Program-made: the position numbers and the translations under genes | Notes under the pieces: generated by a model | What the model saw: only the letters and a program-made list of their open reading frames with translations | The model's database searches: none | Told to the model about the DNA's origin: nothing | Assembly: GCF_047948215.1 (NCBI RefSeq) | Contig: NC_134465.1 | Coordinates: 43,313,946 to 43,377,945, forward strand | From: Lycorma delicatula | Lineage: Eukaryota > Arthropoda > Insecta > Hemiptera > Fulgoridae | Reading direction: 5' to 3' | DNA length: 64,000 bases | Shown here: positions 37,305 to 49,690 of the stretch, piece by piece | Layout: every line of letters starts with the position of its first letter | Position numbering within the stretch: the stretch's first letter is position 1

Positions 37305-39840
37305 CTAAAAAAGAAGAAGATAATGATTGATTATAGTAATATAGTAATTTTAATTTATTGATTATTATTAATCATAAAGCAATAAAATTTATAGATGAGA
37401 GTTATTCATAAAGTAAGTCCAATGAGATAGAAAGTAAATATGGAGTAATTAAAAAAAAGAAAATCTATCTTACATCTAATATTGATCTAATCTTATGCTT
37501 ACTATTACAGTCCAACTTCACTGTTATAAAATTATGTATCCACATACATATTTTTATAAGTGGACTGGCAAGGAGGGATGTGGACAGTGATGATGTAAGG
37601 AGCAGATCAATGCTTCAGTTGCCTTAATATTCCTAATACAATCTCCTGGTCAGTAGCGTAATGTAAGAGGTAGACCTAACTCCACTGTACTAACCCCACT
37701 TCAGCTTACCTAACCTAACTTCACTTCACGTTAGATTTTTCTGAAGCTAAAATTTTAAGAGAATTATAGTCTTTAAAGAGTTAATTATCTTAGTAGCAGC
37801 CATTCCTCCATTCAAAATATGCTATTTGATAATATTTAACAACCCTATATTGGATATTAAATCTGACTTTACAGAGAAAAATATTTAAATTTTTAAATCC
37901 TTCAAAAAAATAGTTCATGTGACTGAAGAACAAAATAAAATTGATACAAAAAAGCGGGTAACTTTTTAGAGATGATTCAAGTACTAATGGAATACTGGTC
38001 CTGAGATCTCAGATGAATTTTTTAAATTAAACCATGGTCAGTCTCGGGAAATTAACCATAGTCTTTCACACTAAAAAGTTTGTAGTTCTTGCCTGCCAAT
38101 GTCTTCAGATGGATATATTAATAAAAAATTAAGAACCGTCTTTGGATGGTTAGGCAGTGATGAAAATGATTAATTCAAATCTATTTGATTGTCTACTGGA
38201 ATTACCATTAAATCATTCTAGATTTATCACCCTGTAATAATGTAAATTCGACTGGAATGAGGGAATATTCAGTTATTGAGGTAATGAAAGGATTAACTTT
38301 CTGGCTGTAAGAAATGCAAATACACATTCATCAGTCCGGAACTGATATCTGGGGTTAGTAAAAACTTATCCAGAATTCTAGTTAAACAGTGATTAAAAAA
38401 CGAATTAAGTAAATATTAGAAAATCCAACCTGCAACTGATGTTTCCAGATTAGTTATTCAGGAATCTTGTGAAAAACTTCCAATTCCTCATGAAAATAAA
38501 TAAATAGAGTCAAAGTCATGGTCATGGGAAAGTTAGCAGCGTCTTGATTAGACAAGGTATGTTCCAGTCTTTTGAAAAATATGGGACTCTCCAAAGAAGA
38601 TTCATTATTATCTAGATTATGTCAATGATTCAATGGGGCTTTCGGCATATTTTCTTACAATGTGATGCGATTCAATATAACAAAATTTGATTGCAGTTTT
38701 TTACTTCTTTCTTGGTGTACGATCTGTGCAGGGCTTGTAAGGATTTATTTTATATCTTTTTCAAGATTTAGAGCATAGCTTTCAGGCTCTAAACAAATAT
38801 AAGGTAAGAAGAAAGACTTTTAGGTTAAGATCCATTGCTTTAATTTAATCTAAAGTAGTGGTCATTGTCATTTCCATCCACTTGACAGTACATGCGGTGA
38901 TTAATTGTATGGAAATGTTAGGGCACAGCAACACTGAACCTATTAACAGTTTGTGTTTATAATAATTTAATGAGTTATGACTCTTGTAAGTTGTAGCCAA
39001 AAATTTAGACAGGGAACACAAATCTGAATGACAAGAAGAGAAAGAAAGGGTGACACTATGGTTTCTGATAAATTCATTAAAAATATTGAAATAATTCTGC
39101 ATGATAAATTACATTTAATTATTTTTTAAATTACTAATTTTGAAGAAGACTGATTACAACAGGCAGGTTGGGTCCCCATCATTTTTGTGCAAGGTGGGTA
39201 CCAACATAACAGCATAAAAATGGACAGCCCTACCCCAGAGGTAATTCATAAAGTTTATTTGAACAAGTCAAGCAAGAAAACATTTGGCTGACATCAAAGA
39301 GCCAGACTTGATATGTGTAATAACTGCCATCTGTCCACCAAGTTGTGGGCCTGGTTGGCTACCTGGTTTTAAAAATCCATCAGATACACATATATGTATT
39401 AGGAGGATCTTGGTGAGAGTTTTTCAATAAGTCTAAAATGCTGGGTTAATGATACAATAACTGAATGTGGATGACAATTTAATGTAAGTACGTAGTTAAC
39501 TTAGGCAGTAATAAAATTGTTTTCAGCACAACTTTTTATTCACCAATCAGTTGGAAATAAATGTTGGAATAGTCTATGTATGTATTTACTATAAGAAGTA
39601 TTATCTACAAACTCTAATGTTCTAACTAACGAAATATCTGATGATTTTGTTTCTTAGTAAATTTTATTTTATGATGATTTGAAGGAAGGGAAGCAGTGCA
39701 ATGATTTTCACACTAAAACTGATGAAATTACCAAAGGCTTTATAATATATAAAATTACAGAAAAAAAGTAATACAGAAGATACTGCGCATCAACTTGTAC
39801 AAAATAAGCAACGTTACTAGAGATGATATCCTTAGATAAA
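37305..39840. other. Intron, no gene recognised
   Basis: AT-rich. Short GC-richer patches near 37560-37740 and 39150-39380 look like old repeats but give no readable protein. Nothing supportable. Confidence 0.45.
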
Positions 39841-39844
39841 CTCT

Positions 39845-39905
39845 GCAACAAAGTGTTAGCATCTCAGCCTTATGACTGGAAGGACCTTGGTACAAATCCT
39901 GGACA
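39845..39905 (+). mobile_element. Possible tRNA-like SINE head
   Basis: The run tagcatctcagccttatgac followed by ggtacaaatcctgg has the spacing of a tRNA anticodon arm and B box. It is short and diverged. A degenerate SINE is more likely than a tRNA gene. Confidence 0.4.
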
Positions 39906-40796
39906 AACTTAACATTTTTTTAAATGGTATAAAAATTGACTTCCATTTTCCCAGACAGACAATGGCTTTGAGCTTAGTGATTAGTCATATAAAAAAACAA
40001 ACATTGAAAACAGTATTTTAATTTAACGTATCTACATAAAGAATTCTGAGAATATATCTTTAAAAAAAATTAATTTTTTGAAATTTTTATATTACTTGGT
40101 AAATATTTCCTTGGAAATATTCCCACTACTCTATATTTGTCCTTATTAAATGTAAAGGTTCTAACTGAATCAAATTTCGTACTCTATTTGTAATATTTCG
40201 TACTCTCCAAATATGCCTTGTGTAAAACAAAATATATAATATATAAGTACATAATAATATAATATATTATATATATAAATATATAATATAAATACATATA
40301 TATATATATATATATATGTATTTGCTTGGTACTTACGTATTAGCTTGTTGACCAATAAATTGCAAACTTTTGGGTTATTGTTAATATCACATGATATAAC
40401 CATTATATTACCATTTATATTTATTTATTTTGTAAATATAATTTAATCAAACTTAACTATGCTTGCTAACCTTGACTAATTAACACAGTAATGTTCTGAG
40501 TATTTATAAATAATAAATTAAGTAATTATTGCAATTCAATTATTTATTGTTTAAATAATCAAAACATTACTGTTAATTAGTTGAGGTTAACGAGTGAAGC
40601 AAGAATAGGTTAAGTTTGGTTAATTTATATCAATAATTGTAAGCAATAATGCTTATATTTTTAATATGTAAAATATGTTAATGATCCCGTAACTATGAAG
40701 TATTTTCAAAGTTATGGGATCTTTATGGTTGTAGTCGATGGGCTATTACACAAGTATTATTTACAATATTATTTATTTATTATGTTACATACTTAC

Positions 40797-40980
40797 TTAA
40801 AACTTTCAATAAGTATTCTGTTTGATTAGAATTAAATGAACTATCTGTAGCATTACAAATATATTTTCCTTCATCTTCCTTTGTAACATTACGAATAATT
40901 AATTTTTTAGATTCAATTATTTTTACAGTAGAGGAAGTATGTGAAGTTTTCGTAGCATTTGTTATTTCAATGTGATTATT
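40797..40980 (-). CDS. Pvr: Pvr-like exon: Ig3, second half
   Basis: 61 codons plus one base; acceptor tttttacag, donor gtaagt. The F-strand signature is VTKEDEGKYICNATDSS. It contains several N-x-S/T sites. It ends YLLKVL and joins to the Ig4 exon through a split Thr codon. Confidence 0.94.
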
Positions 40981-41049
40981 CTGTAAAAAAAAATAATTTA
41001 AAACAAAAATTAAATACATGTATGTTAATACAAAAGAATGTAATGCAAG

Positions 41050-42560
41050 TACAAGTATGAGGGGTGGCTGAAAGACAATGCACAGTAGTTAATAATTTGA
41101 GAATGAAAAGAGATAGTCAAATGAAACAAATATGCCATAAGAGTACATTTTATTTGCTACAAAAATTTATATTTATTTTTCCATATAGTTACTATTTACA
41201 GCTACACTTTCTCCCAGCTATAAACCAGTTTTCTTATTTTGTCAGTGAAGAATGCTGGTGGTCTTTCCTTGAACTACAACCTCATTACATCCTTCAGTTC
41301 GTAATCCTGAAATGAATTCATCTTCATATCATCATTGTGAACCGAATATCCTTAATATCACTCTATAATTACAGAAAGGAGTGAAAATTGCATGGCACCA
41401 AATCTGTTGAGTTTAGTGTTAAAAATTCAATCATTGCACGTTTTAGACGTTTTGACATAGCAGATATACTTGACTCCATAACAATTTTTTTTTTTTTTGT
41501 CTTCAGTCATTTGACTGGCTTGATGCAGCTCTCCAAGATTCCCTATCTAGTGCTAGTCGTTTCATTTCAGTATACCCTCTACATCCTACATCCCTAACAA
41601 TTTGTTTTACATATTCCAAACGTGGCCTGCCTACACAATTTTTCCCTTCTACCTGTCCTTCCAATATTAAAGCGACTATTCCAGGATGCCTTAGTATGTG
41701 GCCTATAAGTCTGTCTCTTCTTTTAACTATATTTTTCCAAATGCTTCTTTTTTCATCTATTTGCCGCAATACCTCTTCATTTGTCACTTTATCCACCCAT
41801 CTGATTTTTAACATTCTCCTATAGCACCAGATTTCAAAAGCTTCTAATCTTTTCTTCTCAGATACTCCGATCGTCCAAGTTTCACTTCCATATAAAGTGA
41901 CACTCCAAACATACACTTTCAAAAATCTTTTCCTGACATTTAAATTAATTTTTGATGTAAACAAATTATATTTCTTACTGAAGGCTTGTTTAGCTTGTGC
42001 TATTCGGCATTTTATATCGCTCCTGCTTCGTCCATAACAATTTAGGCTGACAGAAAACAAAAGGAGAGGGTCAACTTCATAATAGCTCTGTCTGTTGCAT
42101 ATATTATGTTCAGCTGAACTACCATGTTACAGAATTATTGACTTTGTGAATTATCGAACATGACACACAAACATCGCCTAAGGTGTTTCTCCTATTTTTG
42201 GTGTTTTTCATCAGTCATAGAAACTGAACAACCACTATGAAATTCAATCTTTACACTCGTTTTATTACCTTCTGATGCTTGAAATTTTATTGCCCATCTA
42301 CTTAAAATACTTGTAGGTACAATACAATGATGAATACTATGTCACTAGAGGGGTTCGTTTTCTTGCAATTAAAAATTCAATTGCTGCATGTTGTTTTAGA
42401 TGCATTGATATAGCAGGTGTAATCAATTCCATAACAATAGTAAATGAAAGAAAATGAGAGGGTGAGGATGAAAACGTTTTGGAATGTAAGTAGTACTGGA
42501 ATGAAACTACAAGATGAAAGAACCTGTCACTCTGTGCAACATTTTTTTATTTCATTACAT
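41050..42560 (-). mobile_element. Decayed mariner of the GDETW family, split by a LINE
   Basis: The left part (41050-41474) matches the C-terminal and 3' region of the relic at 15060 (gatagtcaaatgaaa-aaat, ccagttttct, gtggtctttccttgaactac). The right part (42043-42560) has matching pieces (gtgaattatcgaacatgaca, gaatgtaagtagtactggaa, ctgtcactctgtgcaac). The LINE at 41488-42029 interrupts it with a 13-bp target duplication, so the mariner was there first. Confidence 0.75.
41488..42029 (-). mobile_element. 5'-truncated LINE with 13-bp target duplication
   Basis: The minus strand encodes SRSDIKCRIAQAKQAFSKKY, then the same VTLYGSETW and CYRRMLKIRW blocks as the copy at 24565, ending RAASSQSND followed by an A-run (a T-run here). 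The duplication tccataacaattt is present at 41475-41487 and 42030-42042. It is about 45 bp longer at the 5' end than the other copy and has an intact frame over its length, so both insertions are fairly young. Confidence 0.92.
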
Positions 42561-43089
42561 TCTGGCCGCCTATCTTATATTTTAACTGGAGTATATTGTG
42601 AAATTTCAACCAAGATACATCTTTCTGTTAATAAAAGTTTTTTTACGTGTTGAGACAGTAAATTAAAATATATACACATAAATAATATAAATAAATACAA
42701 ATATCAATAGAGCTAATTAAAATAATGTTATAAAATTCTGAGCAGTATAAGACTGGAATAAGAAAGCATTCTTGTGTTGTTTGTCATATTGAAATAAATA
42801 AATTTACAAAAAAGAGAAAGTATATTGTAGGATAATACAGTGAAGTAGGTCTTCTTCTTCACCACTTAATAGATAAACAAAGTAACCTGTTTCTGCATCC
42901 ATCTTTTCATAGGTCTTCCTCTATCTCTTTTCCATCTGGTCCAACTAATAGGCATTGTAACTAATAATGTGGCACACCAGATGAATTTATATTCCTTAAT
43001 GGTCTATAAGAGAAGAGACATCCCTAACTCATTCCTCATCCTGCCCGGCCTAATACACCCGGCTGTTAATTTCAAGACAATCACTTTCC

Positions 43090-43400
43090 TGACTGTATTA
43101 AACAGATCTCTCCTTCATCGTCATCCAGGTCTCACTATTATATAAAAATACAATAATGGCAAGTGTTTTATAGAATTTCATCCTTGATTTGCTCTTTAAA
43201 GTTTTATGAACATTTCTACATACTGCTCTAAACTTGTTAAGTTTGTTTAAAACATCTTTGTCTTTGAAAAACTGCACATCACATCTAATGTAATTAAAAT
43301 GAGAAGCTTGTTCCAAAATAATGTTATTTATGAGTATCTTTGTCCTAATCAGATAATTCCTTATAAAGGCCATTATCTTTGATTTCAAAGATGATATTTT
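43090..43400 (-). mobile_element. Decayed LINE fragment, same C-terminal region, different family
   Basis: The frame 43098-43388 reads KSKIMAFIRNYLIRTKILIN, QASHFNYIRCDVQFF, VLNKLNKFRAVCRNVHKTLK and VFLYNSETWMTMKERS. It has the order 'K-MAF-G-.-.-.F-YLG ... LYGSETW' of LINE C-terminal regions. The frame is open, but the element is severely truncated. Confidence 0.75.
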
Positions 43401-43597
43401 TCATCTTTTATTTACTGCACGATTTTTGTAAGATAAAAATTGCTTTCAGCAGATCACTTTCACTTTCCTCAATTACTATTTCATATCTGTACATAACAAG
43501 AAATTCAATCTGTAATTTACCACCTGCACTCCTGTATCTATCTTCTTTTTATGGTGGAAAAAGAAAAGAAGGAGAGAAGGTATTAAAAAGCGTTGGT

Positions 43598-43634
43598 GTA
43601 ATGACAACGTATGTGTAACTTACGTTGTCATTAC
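43598..43634. repeat. Perfect short hairpin
   Basis: Arms gtaatgacaacgta (43598-43611) and tacgttgtcattac (43621-43634) flank a 9-nt loop. It is followed by partial repetition of the same words (gtatgtgtaac). It has no U-run, and a regulatory role is not indicated; a foldback remnant is likely. Confidence 0.7.
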
Positions 43635-43778
43635 ATTTTGTTGGCGTATGTGTAACAACTCAGTGTAATGTTTTATTGGCAAAGAAGCCTGCTGCCAACT
43701 GGTGAAGTAGTTGTTAAAGAAAAACAGGAAAACTAAAGAGTAAATAAGTATGAAAAGAAAAAAAATAAACATACTTAC

Positions 43779-43924
43779 ACCAAGTAACTGAAGATTTGGT
43801 GGTATCCAATCAAGTGTTGCTACTATCCCAGTAGGAACTGATACTGAACAATCTAATTCAGCGTTACCACCAACTAATGCAATATTTGCATTAATGGTAG
43901 GTTTTTCAATATTATCTACATGTG
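43779..43924 (-). CDS. Pvr: Pvr-like exon: Ig3, first half
   Basis: Two bases plus 48 codons; acceptor attttaatag, donor gtaagt. It encodes GGNAELDCSVSVPTG with the B-strand cysteine, and LDWIPPN with the C-strand tryptophan. The upstream partner ends with a single C, giving a split proline codon (KIL-P-HVDNIEKP). The intron upstream is about 11.5 kb. Confidence 0.92.
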
Positions 43925-44056
43925 CTATTAAAATAAATAATATTTTTATTAGTTTTAGAAATCAATCAATCACAAAAAATCTAAAACAAATAATTATAAG
44001 TCATAAAATTATACTGGAAAAAAATAAAATTATAATAGTAACAACTTAAAAATACT

Positions 44057-45306
44057 GGGGTTGGGGAAAAGTTTCATCGTATTCTCTCAATATGGCTTTA
44101 TCGCATAATTCTGGTAATATTAATTAAATCTGGCAACACCTGGATACTTTTGAAAGGTATCACAGAGTATATTTAGAAAGGTCATGATTATATTACTTAA
44201 TTTATTTAAAAGTTATATCATCTTAAAAATGAGTAAAAATAAATAAGAAATTTGATACATTTTGAAATTTTACTATAAAAAATGGAAAAATACGACAAGT
44301 TGTTAAAAAAATTAGATATTTATGGACGTAATACAATATCAATATGGGTGACAGAAAGCTAGTTCAATTTTTGAATTTCAATGAGGGCATTTTGATGTCA
44401 GAAATGCACCTTGCTCAGATCAGCAAATGACTGAAAAAAATCAATGAAATCGTGGAAAAAATTGTCTTGATATCAGTAACACACCAAACATTAACCACAA
44501 AACAGTTTTAAACCATTTGAAGAAGTCTGGGTTAAAAAGGCTCAATGTTTGGGTGTCACATAATAGAACACAGAAAACTTAATGGATCAAATTTTCATAT
44601 GTAAATCACTGTTAAAACATAACAAAATTGAACAATTTTTTAAATGGTTCATTATGGATGATGAAAAATGGATCTTGTAAAATACTAATATATAGAAAAG
44701 ATCATGGTCAAAGTGAGGTGAAGCTCCACGAACGGTTGTAAAGAAAAGTGATGCTGTGTGTGCATATGTATGTGTGTTTATGGGATTTGGAATGAATTGT
44801 TCACTAAGAGCTGCTGCCGCCAGTCAATGATTGATTCTAACCTTACAGTCAGTAATTGTAACGATTACACAAAACAACTGTAATAAAGAGATCAGAACTG
44901 ATCAATAGAAAAGATGTTTTGTCTTCCATTATGACAATGCCACACTCCACACATCTTTTGTGACCTGTAGAAATTACAACAGCTTGGCCGAGAAATTTTG
45001 ATGCAGCTACTCTATGTTCCTGACCTTATACAATCAAACTACCGTTTACTTTGGTCTCTACAGAACTTTCTTAAAGGTATAAAGTTTCAAAAGAGGCCTA
45101 TGAAAATCATTTATCATAATTTTTCATCCAGAAAATATAGAAGTTGTGCAGTGGGGCTATGATTTTACCCCAACAATGGGAAAAGATTGTTGATCAAAAT
45201 GGCACAAATTTGGTTTAATTAAAGTTCATTTGAAATATAAAAAAAAAATTTGATTTACAATTCTGTAAAACTATTTTACAATATGAAGGGACCTTTTCCC
45301 GTCTTT
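44057..45306 (+). mobile_element. Decayed mariner (SETMAR-like family) with imperfect TIRs
   Basis: The 5' end ttggggaaaagtttcatcg and the reverse complement of the 3' end (gacgggaaaaggtcccttca) look like the inverted repeats of the mariner group related to SETMAR. In broken frames the plus strand reads FIMDDEKWIL (first Asp), HYDNATLHTSF-like text (second Asp) near 44930, and WSLQNFLKGIKFQK (the 'LFLSLQNFL-GK-F' block). Many stops are present. The length is about 1.25 kb. Confidence 0.82.
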
Positions 45307-45309
45307 ATT

Positions 45310-46685
45310 ATTTATGGCAACCAAAATAAAAATTTTTACTATTTAAATATTTCTTACAAAAATAACATTGAAAATTTGAATAGAAAGAATTAATTACTAA
45401 AATAAAACAGTATATATATATATATACTAATAACTAATAATGAGTATATATATATATTACTTCCAGATTAAATATTATGTGTTACCAAGTTTGAAATCGA
45501 TAATCTGTAAACAGGATGTAGATCTTCATAAAGTTTACCCAAAAATGTATTTCGTTAAATTGTGTTTATTACCTTAAAAATCTTTCAGACATTTGAGACA
45601 TTTTTCATAGAATCTGATAAAAAGAATCTTTTTTAAAACTATAATTTCAAAAGGATTACTTTTAAGTAATTGTTACAAAGATCATTTACCGATTAAAATA
45701 TATATGCATTATTTGTCACAGTGTTTTAAATCGATCTACCAAATCTCAAATTACTAAATTGTTTTTTTTTTTTTAATTTTTTTATGCTTTTATGAAGAAA
45801 ACTTATCCAGATATGTGATATATATGCACATACTGTGTTCACTTCATTATGAATTCATCAAAATTAAAATAAGCAGATTTTTTTTTTATTGTAATAATTT
45901 TATTTTCATATAATAAATGTGGCGGGGAAAAAGGTTTCAAAATGTGTCAGATTTCTTTCTAACATAGAATTAAATTTGTACGGAGGTATAATGTCAGATA
46001 ATTAGTACAAATATCAGCCAAGTCAACCTAGTATAGTTTAAGTACATTATTTAGTAATAAAAACTTAAAAGTTGTAATAAAAACCAGCTACGTTACAAGT
46101 TTCAGTTTATGATAAAGCCAACATTAGTGAAATACAAAATCCTTATAAAAGTGAAAGCTTATAAAAATGAAAAATATATTTTTTTCTGTAATATATGTTT
46201 AGTTTTTTGGATCCCCAACAAGAAACATTTTTATCATTAATTTTATGTTAGTTTTCTTATACAACTATGTATTTTGTAAAGAAAGATTATATACAGCAAA
46301 GATAATGTAAGAGGGAAAAGATACATAAAGAAAGGTATAAAAAGTAGATTTCAATTATCAAATCATGATAATTAAATAGAGTTATTGAAAACTGAAATAA
46401 ATTGGAAAATAAAGAAATACATAAAAAATGATAGATTGATAGTATGTATAAGAAAGTAAATAAATGAAAATGAAGAAATTATAAACTAATATATTAGATT
46501 GTTGTGGAAGAATCCGAGATGGAAGTTTCAGTAGTTGGAATGCTTTTAAATTTTGAACAATTTTGATTCAAGTTGCCTAAAACAGCTACTCATGTATTTC
46601 TCATTCTAAAAACATTATACTAGAAATATTTGTTTTGTATTTGTTATTTATCAATTATTATTTATTATTGTTATTTCTTATTTTC
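45310..46685. other. Intron, no gene recognised
   Basis: AT-rich with a (TA)n run at about 45411-45428 and again near 45446-45456. Nothing coding. Confidence 0.5.
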
Positions 46686-46687
46686 TT

Positions 46688-46689
46688 AT

Positions 46690-46744
<55 letters not shown>
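46688..46744. repeat. (CA)n(TA)n compound microsatellite
   Basis: About nine CA/AC units run directly into about 17 TA units, ending where a repeat-derived sequence begins. Similar compound runs occur at 51808-51860 ((TA)n(TG)n). Confidence 0.9.
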
Positions 46745-46748
<4 letters not shown>

Positions 46749-47200
46749 GTGTTTCTAACATGATGGGCTGGCTATATTTTTTAGGATTCTGCTTATAAAA
46801 TTAAATAAAAAAATCCTCAGAAAAATGGCAATTTCTCCTTCATTCTCCTATCGCCATTTTGTTATTTTTACATAAAAATTTATATCTCAAGTTCGAATAG
46901 AGGAATCACATTAATATATTGGTATGCGCCCATGTAATAAAGTTTTAAAATTAATAAAAAATCAGGATTTAAATTGCAAAATGGTGGCCATGTCCATTTT
47001 TCAATCTGTTATATCTCCATAAATAAAAGTTTTATCAAATGTGTGTAATTGGGTAAAATATTAAGCCTTTTATTTTGAACAAAATTATATTTTATATTTT
47101 TAAAACTATTAACAGGTAGCAGAGTTTTGGCAGAAAATTAATGTTATAATTTTGTGTCTGTTTTCATGTTCTCCACTTTACAGGCACCACCAGACAGAAT
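46745..47200 (+). mobile_element. Probable non-coding end of a DUF4817-type transposon
   Basis: The text cagagtgtttctaacatgatgg, then tcagaaaaatggcaatttct and cgccattttgttatttttac, resembles the leader that precedes the transposase in DUF4817-type elements, and it resembles 4980-5150 and 58000-58200. No transposase follows directly; the nearest is at 48830. It could be a non-autonomous derivative. Confidence 0.4.
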
Positions 47201-47473
47201 ACCAGATAATGAAAAAACAATAGAAAAACAAACTCTGTTAACTGCAGCTGAACAATGATAAACTGTTTTAAAAGAATGTAGTAAATAAAGATAAGTAAAA
47301 TGAAAATAAAGGACCAAAACTACAAAACTAAAGTTGCATTATTTTGTAGTACTAATTTTATGCACTTAATATATTTACTTACCATGGATTTTAATCTTAT
47401 AATTTATTTTTCTATTTATAATCCACCTTACAGTGATATGATCTACATATATACGCATATTCTAATATTTATA

Positions 47474-47519
<46 letters not shown>

Positions 47520-47828
47520 TATTATGTATCGATCAGAATAAAACATTTATTTATTCATTTATTTTATTTAATAATAAAATTAATAACGGTTTTAAAACAG
47601 GACTTCAATTTTCACATAATGGGTAGTAACATCTATGCCACCCAGAATATTAAAAAAATTCTGTCATAATTTAAATTTGACAAGTATAGTGAATGTACAG
47701 AATATGTATGTAGATGTAATATACAATAAATAATGATGTATCGTAGATTCATCTACGATTTACTCAGATTAATAAAAATCTATAGTATAGAAAGAAAATT
47801 CAATATTAAACAACAAAGAAACCAACAC

Positions 47829-47959
47829 CACAATTTTCAGAAAAAAATATTTCTGGATCTTTTTATCAATAATAGCTTCACATGAATAATGTCCTGAATC
47901 AGACAACAATACGTGTTCTTATATAAAGCCAACTGGGGATCAAACATAATATCATGAAC
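47829..47959 (-). pseudogene. Decayed Ig2 second-half exon (paralogous to 55445-55604)
   Basis: A good acceptor (tattgtcttccttag) is followed by a reading frame starting VHDIMFDP. After a one-base shift it reads VGFI, then a TAA stop, then EHVLLSDSGHYSCEAIIDKK to about FFLKIV. The DSGHYSCEA signature is a canonical Ig F-strand, and FDP..VGFI matches the Ig2 strand of this receptor class. The frame is broken and no GTAAG-type donor remains. It sits inside the large Ig2-Ig3 intron in gene orientation. A relic alternative or duplicated exon is the most likely reading. Confidence 0.75.
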
Positions 47960-48829
47960 CTAAGGAAGACAATAATAAACAAATATTCGGAATAAGAAAA
48001 ATTTGTACAAAATAATCATTTATAAATTTAGATATTCACTAAAAGATAGATTTTACATTGATCTTTTTTTAAGGTTTATTTAAAATTTATTCTATTCTAT
48101 TAGTGAAAATAATGAAAAAAGTTCATATAAAATATATGTCCTAAAACAATTTGTTTGCGAGTTATGGTAATAATAGATTTCACTCGGATTTTAACTACCC
48201 TGGTGAAGTGAGGTCGTACTGAAATTTTTAGGGCGTTAATTAAGGGACAGAATTAGTGATCTATTTTTGTTTTTGACCTGAAAAATCTAATAAAATAGAT
48301 CCCAGAACCGCATCTGCAGTATCTTTTTTGAAAAATCTGGGATGAAAACAAATAAATTGAAGTAAAACCTTGTTTTTTTATGTTTGACGTATACAACTTT
48401 GTTAAGTAGGTAATGAACACAAAAAATATTTAAACAAAACTTGCAGAAAATTTAATTTTGAACAAAATGGTGTAAGATAAGTTGAACAAAACAAAGAAAT
48501 TTTAGAAAAATTTAAGTCTTGTTTGGAAAAAATAGATTACTACATTTATCAGAAAAGTACTTATTTAATGTAAACTAAAACCAAAATTCTTTTTTGATGA
48601 TGTGAAGAATTTGTAAAAACAAAATTTACTGTTAAAAAATAAAAAAAAATTGAAAATTACGTAGAGATTTTAAAATATAGATTACCAAGAGAATAAGTTT
48701 TCATTAATAACAATACAATAAATTATTTGAAAAATTATTATTTCAAAGTCAGGAATAAAATAACAACAGCTGATCAAAAATGCACATTACTGTATTAGTG
48801 TATAAATCATTTTGTAAGGCATATTATTA

Positions 48830-49260
48830 AGTATGTCAGATACTGTGAACTTTCGTGTCGTTAGGAAAGGTATTCTGTGAATTTTAGTTTGAACGTCATT
48901 GGTTTGTCGTTGAAGTAATGTTGTACTTATTTACAACAGAGGAATATACGAATATGGTATTCATTTTGGGAGTGTGTAATGGTAATTTTACAACTGCTGC
49001 AGTAGAATATGAAATACTTTTTCCAAATTGCAGGATTGCAGATCCCAAAATAATTAGCACGACTTTTTGTAACGTTCGGGAAACGGATTCACTACCTAGT
49101 CTTCGTAATAGCTATGAACTATCTGTCCAACATGACCCTGTTATTGATAAATTATTATCAATGCAGTCCAGGCGTCAGTACACGACATCTTTCAGTGGAT
49201 CGGAATTTTTCATTCCATGATTTGGATACTGAACAAAACAACATTAACATTATCATAAAC
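48830..49260 (+). mobile_element. Decayed DUF4817-type transposase, N-terminal half
   Basis: The frame from 48918 reads FTTEEYTNMVFILGVCNGNF then TTAAVEYEILFPNCRIADPK, FCNVRETDSLP, and, after a shift, NPGVSTRHLS-like SPGVSTRHLSVDRNFS. This is the DUF4817 helix-turn-helix ('T-EEY-DM-F-YG--.GN...A---Y---FP-RR-P----F') and the adjoining second helix-turn-helix. The catalytic region is missing: similarity ends near 49260. Confidence 0.85.
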
Positions 49261-49369
49261 AGCCAGTACAACATCTACACCCAGGCGACGATCCTCTTCA
49301 CTTGGTGTTCTGCAACTTGTAGAAAACAAATCAACAACTCTACAAGTATATTTTGTATTACGAGTAATA

Positions 49370-49690
49370 AAAGGAAGCTGGTGAACATAATAGCCCTTGA
49401 AAAAGCCGCAATGTGCTGCAGAACCAAATGGTTATTAGGGCAGCTGCCAAAAAACACGATGTTTCAAATATTACTTTGCAAAAACATTTGAATAAACGTA
49501 AACTTTCTAGGTCTGTTGATACAATGTTTGTTTGTACATCCAATGTTGATGCTAAAAGGTGTTTTCAAAAGAACAAGAAACAGAGTTGGTGAAGTATTTG
49601 AAGCACGCTGCGAAGCTTCACTATGGAGTTACAAAAAAGTCTCTGCTTAAGTTAGCTTAAAATTATGTAAAATCCAACAACCTAAAAGTC
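49370..49690 (+). mobile_element. Decayed pogo/Tigger-like transposase, N-terminal DNA-binding region
   Basis: Across two frames the plus strand reads IRAAAKKHDVSNITLQKHLN, a Psq/CENP-B-type helix-turn-helix, and then LVKYLKHAAKLHYGVTKKSL, LKLAYNYVKSNNLK, the second helix-turn-helix of pogo-like transposases. The catalytic domain is not visible downstream. Confidence 0.7.

Noticed and set aside
47300..47626. 108-codon plus-strand open frame
   Set aside because: Much of it is a (TA)n run read as Ile/Tyr repeats; there is no domain or splice context.
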